Origin: Streptomyces sp. MJM8645 | GTDB taxonomy: Bacteria > Actinomycetota > Actinomycetes > Streptomycetales > Streptomycetaceae | Assembly (NCBI RefSeq): GCF_001625365.1 | Contig: NZ_LJJF01000001.1 | Coordinates: 4,103,001-4,167,000 of the forward strand | Length of the DNA stretch: 64,000 nucleotides | Direction: 5' to 3' | Part shown: positions 16,831 through 24,903 of the stretch, piece by piece | Position numbering within the stretch: the first letter of the stretch is position 1 | Layout of the letters: every line of letters begins with the position of its first letter | The notes under the pieces: model-generated | What the model was told of the DNA's origin: nothing | The model's input: the letters and a program-made list of their open reading frames with translations, nothing else | Database searches by the model: none | Translations under genes and position numbers: made by a program

Positions 16831-16848
16831 GCGTGCGTGGGGTGGGGG

Positions 16849-17832
16849 TCAGGGGGTGGGCCAGTCGGCCCAGGCGGCGGAGGTCATGGTGACCAGGACG
16901 GTGCGGTCGCCCGTGTAGGGGGCTCGGCCGTGGCTGGCGAGGATGTTGTCGACGACCATGACGTCGCCCTGTGCCCAGTCGGGGGCGAGGGTGGTGCGGT
17001 CGAAGGCGGCGTGGATCTCGGCCAGGGTGTCGGCGTCGATGGGGCTGCCGTCGCCGAAGTAGGCGTTGCGCGGCAGGTTCTGTTCGGGGAAGACGGCGAG
17101 GAGCGCCTCGGTGGTCCTCGCGGGCAGCGAGCCGATGTGGAAGAGGTGGGCCTGGTTGAACCAGACGGTCTCGCCGGTCACCGGGTGCCGGGTGAGCGCC
17201 GGGCGGACCTGGCTGGTGCGCAGCAGGTCACCCTCCCACTCCCAGGCGATGCCGTTGTCGCGGCAGTAGGCCTCGATGTGCCTGCGGTCCTCGGTCTGGA
17301 AGGCTTCCTGCCAGGAGAGGCCGATGCCGTCGTGGTAGGCACGGGTGTAGCGCACGCCGAGGGCGGAGAACTTCTCGACCAGCTCGGCCGGGAGTCCGGT
17401 GAGGACGGTGCGGCTGTCCGCGACCGGGGTCTGGCCGCCGGTGCTCGGGGTGCGGGTGGCGAGGAAGAAGAGGTGGTCCGGCCAGCGCGAGGAGTAGGAG
17501 CTCTCGTTGTGCTGGGGGATGCGCTGGTCGGCCGGGTACTCGGTGGAGGTGTAGACGCTGCCGGCGACCCGCGAGCGCGGAGTGGAGCGCTCGGTGTACT
17601 CCAGGGCGCCGCCGCCGAGGACGGCGGCCACCCCGGCCAGCTCGTCGGTGGAGGCGACTGCGGCGCCGACGAGTCTCAGCGAGCCGTGGCGCAGGGTCAG
17701 TCGGCGTAGTTCGGGGCGGTGGGCGAGCAGCCACTCGCCGCGCTCCGCCCGGTCGGGAACGGTGGCGACGGGCTGCACCGTCCCGCTCTCTTCGAGGAAG
17801 GACACTTCAAGGTCCGTACGCGATCTCGTCAC
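16849..17832 (-). CDS. SyrP-like TauD/TfdA Fe(II)/2-oxoglutarate dioxygenase
   Basis: A 327-residue non-haem iron oxygenase. The iron triad is visible: H108-x-E110 in IPQHNESSYS and H301 in NILASHGRAPY, with Arg310 in the 2-oxoglutarate-binding position. The phrases SVYTSTEYP, PQHNE and WPDHLFFLA are typical of SyrP, which beta-hydroxylates aspartate tethered to an NRPS carrier protein in syringomycin assembly, and of related NRPS-cluster oxygenases. Start GTG 17832 has GAGGTGAAG upstream. It is the leftmost gene of the cyclopeptide region, beside the tRNA terminator. The most economical target is the Asn of NRPS module 3, since SyrP-class enzymes act on Asp-like residues; this is inferred from the adenylation code, not seen directly. 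Confidence 0.8.
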   Translation of the reverse strand: MTRSRTDLEVSFLEESGTVQPVATVPDRAERGEWLLAHRPELRRLTLRHGSLRLVGAAVASTDELAGVAAVLGGGALEYTERSTPRSRVAGSVYTSTEYPADQRIPQHNESSYSSRWPDHLFFLATRTPSTGGQTPVADSRTVLTGLPAELVEKFSALGVRYTRAYHDGIGLSWQEAFQTEDRRHIEAYCRDNGIAWEWEGDLLRTSQVRPALTRHPVTGETVWFNQAHLFHIGSLPARTTEALLAVFPEQNLPRNAYFGDGSPIDADTLAEIHAAFDRTTLAPDWAQGDVMVVDNILASHGRAPYTGDRTVLVTMTSAAWADWPTP

Positions 17833-17996
17833 GGCGGCTTCACCTCGTCTGTGCGGTGGTGGCGGGGATCGGGAACGCCATCATCTTCGCGGCGTGGCCG
17901 CCGCCGGGGACAGGCGATTAAGAGAGGCCCGAAAACGTCTGGCGAACGCGGGGCCGGGGCCGCGCCGGGGCCGGGGCCCCGGCGGTGGGCCGAGGG

Positions 17997-19013
17997 CTAC
18001 CGGCCGGCCAGGACGGACCTGCCGTGGGGCGCGTTCCGGTGCGGCGCCGTGCCCGGGGGGTGGGCCAGGAGGCGGGTGCCGCCGTTCAGCAGGGAACGGC
18101 CCAGGGGCGTCACGGTGTGCAGGACGAGGTTGCGGGTGCGACGGGTGGCGATCAGGCCAGCCGCCCGCAGGACCGAGGTGTGCTGGCTGACGGCGGCGTT
18201 GGACACGCCGACGCGGTCGGCGAGTTCGCCGTTGGTGCTGCCGTTGAGCAGGGCCTCCAGCAGAGCGGCCCGGGTCTTGCCGACGAGGCTGGCGAGGGCC
18301 TCGCCCTGGGCGGAGTCGAGCGGCCGCTCGGCCTCGCGGGCGCCGAGCACGGCGTCCCCGCGGGAGTCCGGGCGGATCGGGAAGACCAGGGCCGGGGCCG
18401 GTTCGGCCTTGACCACGGTGGCGTGCGGCGGGACCACGGCGGGCGCGGTCAGGAACAGCGACGGCGTGATGAGCAGGCCGCGGCCGCTGAGCTCGATGGT
18501 CTGGTCCCGGTCGTCCTCGACCTCCAGAACCGGTGCCCGCCAGTGGACGCGCGGGTGCAGGGCCTGGAGCAGCGTCTCCACCCCGGAGGCGCTCATGATC
18601 TGCCGGTAGGCGTCGGTGTCGCGGACCAGCCGGGCGTGGATGGCCTGCCAGTACGGGAGGACGGCGATCGTGCCGAACTCCTGGACCAGGCCGTCCGGTC
18701 CGGAGGAGAGGTCCTCACCGGCGGTTCGTGTCGGAAGTCGCGGTAACGGGTCGGACGGATCGTCCACCTGCGGCGGCGGAGCGCCGAGCAGATCCCAGAT
18801 GGTCCGTCCGGAAAGGTCGAAGCGGTGTATCAGGCGTTGGAGCTCTTCTCGGCTCCGTACGCTGTTGGTGACTGTCTGATGCCATCTTCGGAAGTAACCA
18901 CCCGAGTTCTTCGACCAGTTGTCCAAGGCGAACGCCGCCTCGGCCTCGGCTGTCGGTGGTCCGGCGACCCGGACGCGGACGAGATCCTCCATGGAAAAGA
19001 CGATGCGGCTCAC
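17997..19013 (-). CDS. ArsR-type winged-helix transcriptional regulator
   Basis: A 338-residue regulator. The start is placed at GTG 19013 (SRIVFSMEDLVRVRVAG, with GGGAAGGGAAA upstream) rather than at the in-frame start 153 bp further upstream, because relatives begin with a similar I-x-F-x-x-x-D-L-x-R-x-R-V block. The large N-terminal part (about 1-240) is the regulatory domain common in Streptomyces ArsR relatives. The DNA-binding domain (about 245-312) reads GKTRAALLEALLNGSTNGEL, then DRVGVSNAAVSQHTSVLRAA, a clear helix-turn-helix. No metal-binding Cys pair is evident, so the effector is unknown. It lies upstream of the SyrP-like gene on the same strand with a 164-bp gap and may control it. 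Confidence 0.8.
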   Translation of the reverse strand: MSRIVFSMEDLVRVRVAGPPTAEAEAAFALDNWSKNSGGYFRRWHQTVTNSVRSREELQRLIHRFDLSGRTIWDLLGAPPPQVDDPSDPLPRLPTRTAGEDLSSGPDGLVQEFGTIAVLPYWQAIHARLVRDTDAYRQIMSASGVETLLQALHPRVHWRAPVLEVEDDRDQTIELSGRGLLITPSLFLTAPAVVPPHATVVKAEPAPALVFPIRPDSRGDAVLGAREAERPLDSAQGEALASLVGKTRAALLEALLNGSTNGELADRVGVSNAAVSQHTSVLRAAGLIATRRTRNLVLHTVTPLGRSLLNGGTRLLAHPPGTAPHRNAPHGRSVLAGR

Positions 19014-19234
19014 GAACGTGTTTTCCCTTCCCCCGAAGAGAACTTGGCCACGCGGACGTTCGGCCGAAGCTCCCCCTATTCGACTGGGGGCAATCATCGC
19101 CGTTCGCCGGCGCGCCGGGGTATCCCCCGTTCGGGAGATCCGCAGGGGCGGGCCGAGGAGTCGCACACGGTGACAGGAAGGGTGGGGGCGGTGGAGGTGC
19201 GGCGAACAGGGGGTGTTCCACCCGGGTTTCGTCC

Positions 19235-19912
19235 CTATTCCCCACCCCGCTGCATGGTGCCGCCCTCCCAGGCCCAGGCGGCGATCTCGACCCGGTTGCG
19301 CACCTTCAACTTCGTCTGGACACTGGCCAGATGGGATTTGACGGTGGAGAGGGAGATGGCCAGCGTCTCGCCGATCTCCTGGTTGGTGCGGCCGCGGGCG
19401 ACCAGCCGTGCCACGTCGAGTTCCCGGTCGGTCAGGACGGTCGGGGAGAGCGTCGTCGCGGCGGCCTGGGCCGCTCCGGGCCCGGCGGCGGAGAGCCGCT
19501 TGAGCAGCCGCACGGTGACGGCGGGGGAGACCATCGCGTCGCCGGCGGCGACCGCGCGGACCGCCTCGATCAGCAGGGTCGATCCGCTGTCCTTGAGCAG
19601 GAAGCCCTGGGCGCCGCCGCGCAGCGCGCCGTAGACGTACTCGTCCAGGTCGAAGGTGGTGACCACGACCACCCGCAGCGGGTCGCTCACCCCGGGGCCG
19701 GCCAGCAGCCGGGTGACCTGCAGGCCGTTCAACCGGGGCATGCTGATGTCGACCAGGCAGACGTCGGGCCTCAGCCGGCGGGCGAGTTCGACGCAGGTGG
19801 CGCCGTCGGCGGCCTCGCCGAGCACCTCGATGTCGGGCTGGCTGTCGAGGATCAGCCGGAAGCCGGTGCGGACCATGTCCTGGTCGTCCGCGATGAGCAC
19901 CTTGATGGTCAT
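19235..19912 (-). CDS. NarL/LuxR-family response regulator (partner of the degenerate kinase)
   Basis: A 225-residue regulator. The receiver domain has the acidic pair D9-D10, phosphoacceptor D55 (CLVDISMPR), and the Thr/Lys switch region (VVVTTFDLDEYVYGAL, then GFLLKDSG). The LuxR-type helix-turn-helix (about 158-215) reads LTDRELDVARLVARGRTNQE, then STVKSHLASVQTKLKVRNRV. It overlaps the kinase gene upstream by the 4-nt ATGA junction, so the two are translationally coupled. It closely resembles the regulator at 53599-54243. Because its cognate kinase lacks the usual phosphoacceptor His, the regulator may be phosphorylated by another kinase or by acetyl phosphate. Confidence 0.9.
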   Translation of the reverse strand: MTIKVLIADDQDMVRTGFRLILDSQPDIEVLGEAADGATCVELARRLRPDVCLVDISMPRLNGLQVTRLLAGPGVSDPLRVVVVTTFDLDEYVYGALRGGAQGFLLKDSGSTLLIEAVRAVAAGDAMVSPAVTVRLLKRLSAAGPGAAQAAATTLSPTVLTDRELDVARLVARGRTNQEIGETLAISLSTVKSHLASVQTKLKVRNRVEIAAWAWEGGTMQRGGE

Positions 19913-21162
19913 GCCGGCATCCTCCGAGTGCTGGGGTCCGTGTTCCTCACGGGGAGCAGGGCCGTCAGTTCCCATCCTCCCGTATCGTCCGGGCGCTCGG
20001 TGAGCGTTCCTCCGACCGCCCGGACGCGCTCCTGGAGCCCGAGGAGGCCGAGGTCCTGCTGTCCGAGGTGGGGGACACGCAGACCCTTGCGGGGCGTTCC
20101 CCCGCGTGGCGGTCCGTTGCGCACGGTGGCCTCCAGGGTGGACGGGCCGAGGCCTATCCGTACGGTGACCCCGGTGGCGTCCGGGGCGTGCCGGCGCACG
20201 TTGCTCAGGCCCTCGGTGATCACCCGGTGCGCGGTGGTGACGATCTCGGGCGCGAGCCGGGCGGTGAGCGCGGCCTCGTCCAGCTGCAGGTCCACCGGAG
20301 TGCCGCCCCGGCGGAAGGACTCCACCATGACGGGTATGTGCGCGATGCCCTGCCCCGAGAGCGGCGAGGCGGCGGCCAGGTCGGTTCCCTCGCGCAGCAT
20401 GGCGACCAACTGCCGCATCGATTCCAGGGATTCGCTGCCGGCCTGCTCGATGTCGTCGAAGATCGGGACGACTTCCTGCGGCGCGGTCTGCCAGATCGCC
20501 CGGCCGGCTTGAGCCAGCACGATGATGCCGGTGACGTGGTGGGCGACGAAGTCGTTGAGGTCGTTGGCGAGGTCGATCAGTTCGTCGCGGCGAACCTGTT
20601 CCACGGCCTGGAGCCGGCGGGTGTCGGCCGCGCGCAGGTAGCAGCCGAGGGCGATCGCGGCGCCGGCGACGATGGCCAGCAGCATGACGGTCAGCACTGT
20701 CCCGGAGGCGCTGCGGGAGACCCGTGCGGCCAGCCCCAGTAGGGCGGTCACCAGGGCGGTGCAGGTGCCGAGGACGGCGGCGCGGGCGCGGATGTGCCGG
20801 GCGGTGGTGATCAGCAGGAGGCTCAGCGCGAGCAGCTCCATCAGCCCGGGGGAGTCCTGCTCGGTGCCGCGGACGAAGCCCACGGCGGACCAGATCAGCG
20901 ACCAGAGCGCGGCCGCCCCGGCGCGCAGCTCGGGCCGGCCGCGTGGGCCGAACAGCACCAGGGCGGCCGGGACCAGCCCGGCGAGCGGCAGCAGCGGTCC
21001 GGCGGTGTCCAGACTCATGGCAAGGTCCAGCAGCCACAGCACGCCGAACCCGACCGCCAGGGCGGCCCGGGCGGCGCGCGGCAGGGTGGACACCGGCGTC
21101 GCCGGGGACGCCTCGTCCGGGGCCGGGTGGGCGAGGAGGTCTCGGAGGCTGGGGAGCCGCAC
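19909..21162 (-). CDS. DesK/NarX-type sensor kinase with H-to-N at the phosphoacceptor
   Basis: A 417-residue membrane sensor starting at GTG 21162. The N-terminal part (about 30-175) has five to six hydrophobic helices; there is no obvious large external loop. The HisKA_3 dimerisation helix reads DLANDLNDFVAHHVTG (about 197-212). In this family the phosphoacceptor is the His of D-L-H-D; here that codon is AAC, giving N203, whereas the paralogue at 52221-53564 keeps DLHD. The HATPase domain is otherwise intact (EGLSNVRRHAPDA N-box; LGLLGLQERVRAVGG G-box). The protein may be a phosphatase, a pseudokinase, or use the nearby H208/H209. An 11-bp hairpin separates it from the ABC transporter genes upstream. 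Confidence 0.85.
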   Translation of the reverse strand: MRLPSLRDLLAHPAPDEASPATPVSTLPRAARAALAVGFGVLWLLDLAMSLDTAGPLLPLAGLVPAALVLFGPRGRPELRAGAAALWSLIWSAVGFVRGTEQDSPGLMELLALSLLLITTARHIRARAAVLGTCTALVTALLGLAARVSRSASGTVLTVMLLAIVAGAAIALGCYLRAADTRRLQAVEQVRRDELIDLANDLNDFVAHHVTGIIVLAQAGRAIWQTAPQEVVPIFDDIEQAGSESLESMRQLVAMLREGTDLAAASPLSGQGIAHIPVMVESFRRGGTPVDLQLDEAALTARLAPEIVTTAHRVITEGLSNVRRHAPDATGVTVRIGLGPSTLEATVRNGPPRGGTPRKGLRVPHLGQQDLGLLGLQERVRAVGGTLTERPDDTGGWELTALLPVRNTDPSTRRMPA

Positions 21163-21291
21163 GGGCCGGCCTTTCGGGTCGGTGGAGTCGGACGGTCGAT
21201 CAGGGAACGGGAGGTCGGAAGGTCGCGGGGGAGCGGGGCGGGTGAGGCGGGTCGGGCGGTCGGCGCCGTCGGCTGGACGGGGATGGCCGGA

Positions 21292-21322
21292 GCGGCGCCC
21301 GGACGGGGGTGCCGGGCGCCGC
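21292..21322 (-). terminator. 11-bp stem-loop between ABC operon and sensor kinase
   Basis: GCGGCGCCCGG (21292-21302) is the exact reverse complement of 21312-21322, with a 9-nt loop. On the minus strand it follows the ABC permease stop codon by about 50 bp and precedes the kinase gene, so it probably ends or attenuates the transporter transcript. Confidence 0.6.
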
Positions 21323-21370
21323 TCGGGGCCTGGCGCCGGGGGGCCGGGGCCTGTCTCGGAGGGCGGTGGT

Positions 21371-22975
21371 TCAGCGGTTGGCGCGCCGTACGGAGTCCAC
21401 GCCGAGGGCCAGGGCGGCCAGTAGCACCGCGGCGGCGGCCACCGCGGCCGTGCCCGGGCCCTTGCCCTCCGCCACGCCGAGGAAGTCGACCTCGGGGATG
21501 CGGTTGAACATCGCGTACCAGAGCAGCGGGTAGAGCGCCTGGAACAGCCGGGGACCGCGGCTGACGATCCCGCAGAGCATCGCCAGGGCGGGCACCACCA
21601 GAGCGCCGACCAGGGCGGCGACCGCCGCGCCGGTGTCGCCGGAGGCGATCAGCCGGACGATCGGCACCGCGGTGACGGCCAGCGCCACGGCGATCCCGGC
21701 GAGCAGTCCTGCCAGCAGCCGGCGGCCCGCGGCCGGGCAGGCGGCGAGCAGGTCGTCGATGCTCCCGGCGCCGGCGTGGTTGCCCATCCGGGACCAGATG
21801 AGCACCGGCCAGAGCACGGTGAGCGGCAGCACCGGGTGGAGGACGTTCCCGCTCGGGACGAACGCGGCGAGCACGGCCAGGGCCAGCGTGCCCAGCCACC
21901 ACCAGCGCATGCCCTGGAGCAGGATGCGCACCTCGCCGACCAGTGTGGGCAGGAAGGACGAGCCCGTCCGGGGCGGCGTCAACAGGGACGGGTCGAGGCC
22001 GAAGGAGGTGCCCGCGCCGGCGGCCGGCTCCTCGGCGTGGTCCGCGTGCTCGGCACCGGTCCGGTCGGCCGCGCCCTTGGCGCCCGGGACCAGCGCGCCG
22101 ACCGCGCCGATGGCGGCGGACGGGTCGAAGCGGCGGAACCAGAGCACCGACAGCAGCGCGGCCACCAGCGAACCGGCCACCAGCAGCGCGGCGTTGGCCA
22201 GCAGACCGCCGCCCAGGTTGCCGAGACCGAGGCCCTGCCAGTCGAAGGTGACCGGGGTCTTGTCGTCGGAGGTGAGGCCGACGCCGAAGCGCACCGCCTC
22301 GGCCGGGTGCCCGGCCGCCGAGATCGCCTGGCGCATCGACTCGCTGATCCGTTCCATGCTCAGCAGGTCGTACGCACCGGAGGCCTGGGAGGCCATGATG
22401 CCGACCAGCCAGACCACGAACCAGATCAGCGCGCCGATGCCGCCGCGCAGGCCCGGCAGGGTGTCGAAGAGCACCGCGCAGGCGGCGACGAGGGCCAGCA
22501 GCGGGAGCGTGATCAGGACGAAGGGCAGCAGCAGGCGCACGACGTCGACGTGGTACGACTCGCCCTTGACCAGCTGCACGCCGAACGCGGTCACCGCGAG
22601 GGCGAGCAGCATCGAGCCGAGCACCAGCAGGTTGCTGCAGAACTTGCCGAACAGGTACGAGGGCCGGGTCATCGGCGTGGCCGCGAGGATCTGGCCGACG
22701 CCGTTGCGCTCGTCCTTGGGGACGGTGCCGCGGGTGATGTTGAAGCCGGCCAGCGCCAGCCAGACGGCGCCGCCGAGCGCGGTGACGGTGCCGACGTAGC
22801 CACTGGTGTACAGGCCCCGGTAGCCGCTGATCTGGAAGACCTGCCAGGTCGAGGAGCCGACCGGGGCGGCCAGCAGGCCCAGGGCGAGCGTGCCGAGCAG
22901 GACCACCAGGTAGGCGGGGCGGCGTCGGCGCTCCCGGAAGTCGGCGAGGGCGAGCGCGGTGACGGTGCCCGCCAT
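21371..22975 (-). CDS. ABC-2-type transporter permease
   Basis: A 534-residue membrane protein with about twelve hydrophobic helices in two halves, separated by a polar region (about 265-320). The first half starts MAGTVTALALADFRERRRRP, a cytoplasmic amphipathic start common to ABC-2 permeases, and carries the phrase FNITRGTVPKDERNGVGQIL seen in permeases paired with BcrA-like ATPases. The start codon at 22975 overlaps the ATPase stop by one base, so the two are coupled. It likely exports, or protects against, a membrane-active compound. Its proximity to the NRPS genes makes peptide export or self-resistance plausible, but nothing in the sequence fixes the substrate. Confidence 0.85.
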   Translation of the reverse strand: MAGTVTALALADFRERRRRPAYLVVLLGTLALGLLAAPVGSSTWQVFQISGYRGLYTSGYVGTVTALGGAVWLALAGFNITRGTVPKDERNGVGQILAATPMTRPSYLFGKFCSNLLVLGSMLLALAVTAFGVQLVKGESYHVDVVRLLLPFVLITLPLLALVAACAVLFDTLPGLRGGIGALIWFVVWLVGIMASQASGAYDLLSMERISESMRQAISAAGHPAEAVRFGVGLTSDDKTPVTFDWQGLGLGNLGGGLLANAALLVAGSLVAALLSVLWFRRFDPSAAIGAVGALVPGAKGAADRTGAEHADHAEEPAAGAGTSFGLDPSLLTPPRTGSSFLPTLVGEVRILLQGMRWWWLGTLALAVLAAFVPSGNVLHPVLPLTVLWPVLIWSRMGNHAGAGSIDDLLAACPAAGRRLLAGLLAGIAVALAVTAVPIVRLIASGDTGAAVAALVGALVVPALAMLCGIVSRGPRLFQALYPLLWYAMFNRIPEVDFLGVAEGKGPGTAAVAAAAVLLAALALGVDSVRRANR

Positions 22976-23871
22976 CAGCGCACCACCGCCTGCGGGGCGG
23001 CCGGAGCCGGGGCGGAGGTCAGCAGCAGGTAGGCGTCGTCGAGCCGCGGCGGGACCGGCTCGGCGTGCTGGGCGGGCGCGTGCGGGGAGATCACCCGGGC
23101 GCGGACGCCCTGCGGGGTGCGCGTGGTGCCGCCGAGGACGAACCGCGAGCGCAGGGCCGGGATCTGGTCGGAGGCCACGGTGAGCTCCCAGATCGAGCCC
23201 TCGGCGAGCCGCAGGAGCTCCTCCGGGGTGCCGTGGTGGATCAGCCGGCCCTTGCCCATGATGGCGATCCGGTCGGCGGTGGCCGCCACGTCGGAGACGA
23301 TGTGGGTGGAGAGGATCACGATCCGCTCGGAGCCGAGGCCGGTGAGCAGGTTGCTGAACCGCATCCGCTCCTCCGGGTCGAGGCCGACGGTCGGCTCGTC
23401 GACGATCAGCAGCTGGGGGTCGTTGAGCAGCGCCTGGGCGATGCCGACCCGCTGGCGCATGCCGCCGGACATCGAGCCGAGCCGCTGCTTGGCGGCTCCG
23501 GAGAGGTTGACCAGGTCGAGCAGCTCGGTGATCCGGGCGTTCGCGGAACGGCCCTGCAGCCCCTTGGCCGAGGCCAGGTAGGAGAGGAACTCGCGGGCGG
23601 TCAGCTGCGGGTAGACGCCGAAGTCCTGTGGCAGGTAGCCGATGGTGCGGCGCAGCGGGCCGGGGTTCTCGGCGATGTCGGTGCCGTTCCAGAACACCTG
23701 GCCGGAGGTCGGCTTGGTGACGGTGGCCAGGATCCGCATCAGGCTGGACTTGCCGGCGCCGTTGGAGCCGAGCAGGCCGAGCACGCCGGGGCGCAGGGTC
23801 AACGAGAAGGAGTCCACCGCGCGCTTGCCGCCGCGGTACTCCTTGGTCAGGTCGGTGATCTGGAGTTCCAT
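22975..23871 (-). CDS. ABC transporter ATP-binding protein
   Basis: A 298-residue ATPase of the BcrA/DrrA class that energises the permease encoded next. Walker A GSNGAGKSS (35-43), Q-loop YLPQDFGVYPQL, signature MSGGMRQRVGIAQALL (about 135-150), Walker B LLIVDEPTVGLD and the H-loop STHIVSDV are all intact. The start ATG 23871 lies 3 bp after the lipoprotein stop codon, giving a tight operon: lipoprotein, ATPase, permease. The C-terminal 70 residues after the nucleotide-binding core are family-typical. Confidence 0.93.
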   Translation of the reverse strand: MELQITDLTKEYRGGKRAVDSFSLTLRPGVLGLLGSNGAGKSSLMRILATVTKPTSGQVFWNGTDIAENPGPLRRTIGYLPQDFGVYPQLTAREFLSYLASAKGLQGRSANARITELLDLVNLSGAAKQRLGSMSGGMRQRVGIAQALLNDPQLLIVDEPTVGLDPEERMRFSNLLTGLGSERIVILSTHIVSDVAATADRIAIMGKGRLIHHGTPEELLRLAEGSIWELTVASDQIPALRSRFVLGGTTRTPQGVRARVISPHAPAQHAEPVPPRLDDAYLLLTSAPAPAAPQAVVR

Positions 23872-23874
23872 CGC

Positions 23875-24639
23875 TCAGTCTTTCGTGTTGACGCGGACGA
23901 CGCCGACCTTGGAGGCGACGGTGATGGCGTGGGCGGAGTTCGGGTCCTCGCCGACCTCCACGTGGGGGTTGGACGAGCCGGCCTTGGCCTCGACGTGGTA
24001 GCGGGTGCCGTCCTCGGGGACCCGCACGGTGATGCTGCCGGTGTCGGACTCGGCCTTGACCCTGTCGGGCGCCTTGACGAAGGTCAGCTTCACGCTGCCG
24101 TTCTCGTTGGCGACGTCCACGTCGGTGGAGGAGAGGCCGCTCGCGTCGACCTTGCCCTTGTCGGTGCGGACGGTGAGCGGCGCGGCGAGGCCGTCGAGGT
24201 CCACCGAGCCCTGCTCGGTCTTCACGTCGAGCTTGCCGTCGACGCCCTTGGCGGTGACGCCGGCCGATCCGCTGCCCTGGACGGTCACGGCCACGCCCTT
24301 GGGGACGTGCACGGTGTACTGGGCCTTGCAGTTGAGGACGATGCCGCTGCACTTGCCGGACAGCTTGAGGGTCTCGCCCTCCAGCGTCCAGGCGGCGTTG
24401 CCGTCCTTCGCGGCCTGGCCGGCGAGCCTGCGGTCGGCCCTGAGGGTGGTGCCGTCGGCGGGCACCAGGGTCACATCCTTGTCGGTGTCCACGGTGAGGT
24501 GCGTGCCCTGGAAGCCGAAGTCCTTGGAATCGTTGCGGGGTTGGGCGTCCAGGTCGTCGCTCACACCGCAGCCCGTGAGTGCGATGGCCAGCGCGGAGAT
24601 CGGGGCCACCCAGGCCAGCTTGGCGGTCGACATTTTCAT
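23875..24639 (-). CDS. DUF4097-type lipoprotein of the ABC operon
   Basis: A 254-residue exported lipoprotein. ATG 24639 (MKMSTAKLAW) is chosen because GGGAG lies 10 bp upstream; the in-frame ATG at 24648 is too close to it. The signal peptide ends in the lipobox ALTGC with Cys24. The mature protein is made of repeating short beta-strands (GFQGTHLTVDTDK, KGVAVTVQGSGSAGVTAKGV, LTVRTDKGKVDASGLSS and so on), the right-handed beta-solenoid pattern of DUF4097/adhesin-like proteins. Such proteins often accompany BcrA-type ABC transporters and may sense or bind compounds at the outer face of the membrane. It is the first gene of the operon. TATAGT at about 24790 on this strand could be its -10. Confidence 0.75.
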   Translation of the reverse strand: MKMSTAKLAWVAPISALAIALTGCGVSDDLDAQPRNDSKDFGFQGTHLTVDTDKDVTLVPADGTTLRADRRLAGQAAKDGNAAWTLEGETLKLSGKCSGIVLNCKAQYTVHVPKGVAVTVQGSGSAGVTAKGVDGKLDVKTEQGSVDLDGLAAPLTVRTDKGKVDASGLSSTDVDVANENGSVKLTFVKAPDRVKAESDTGSITVRVPEDGTRYHVEAKAGSSNPHVEVGEDPNSAHAITVASKVGVVRVNTKD

Positions 24640-24813
24640 ACCCGTCATGCTCCCGGCGGGGCCGGGGCGGCAACATCCGCCTTTCGGGAGAGATCGGCGG
24701 GGCGCCTCGTCCCTTTGGCCGAGGACGTGCTCTCGTTCTTTCGGCCGGGGCGGCACGGGTGAACGGACTCGGGTGGACCGGGGGTTCACTATACGAATTC
24801 CTCGGGGAAAGAG

Positions 24814-24856
24814 CGCCCGCCCGGCACGGGCCGATGAAGGCCGTGCCGGGCGGGCG
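24814..24856 (-). terminator. 16-bp stem-loop terminator of the oxygenase/MbtH operon
   Basis: CGCCCGCCCGGCACGG (24814-24829) and its perfect reverse complement (24841-24856) flank an 11-nt spacer. It lies about 48 bp beyond the stop codon of the minus-strand oxygenase and is followed on that strand by CTCTTTCC. It separates the MbtH-oxygenase operon from the lipoprotein-ABC operon. Confidence 0.8.
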
Positions 24857-24903
24857 GGGAAGGGGTGTTCGGAAGCGGTTGTCGCGGGCCGCCGGCTCCG
24901 GCC

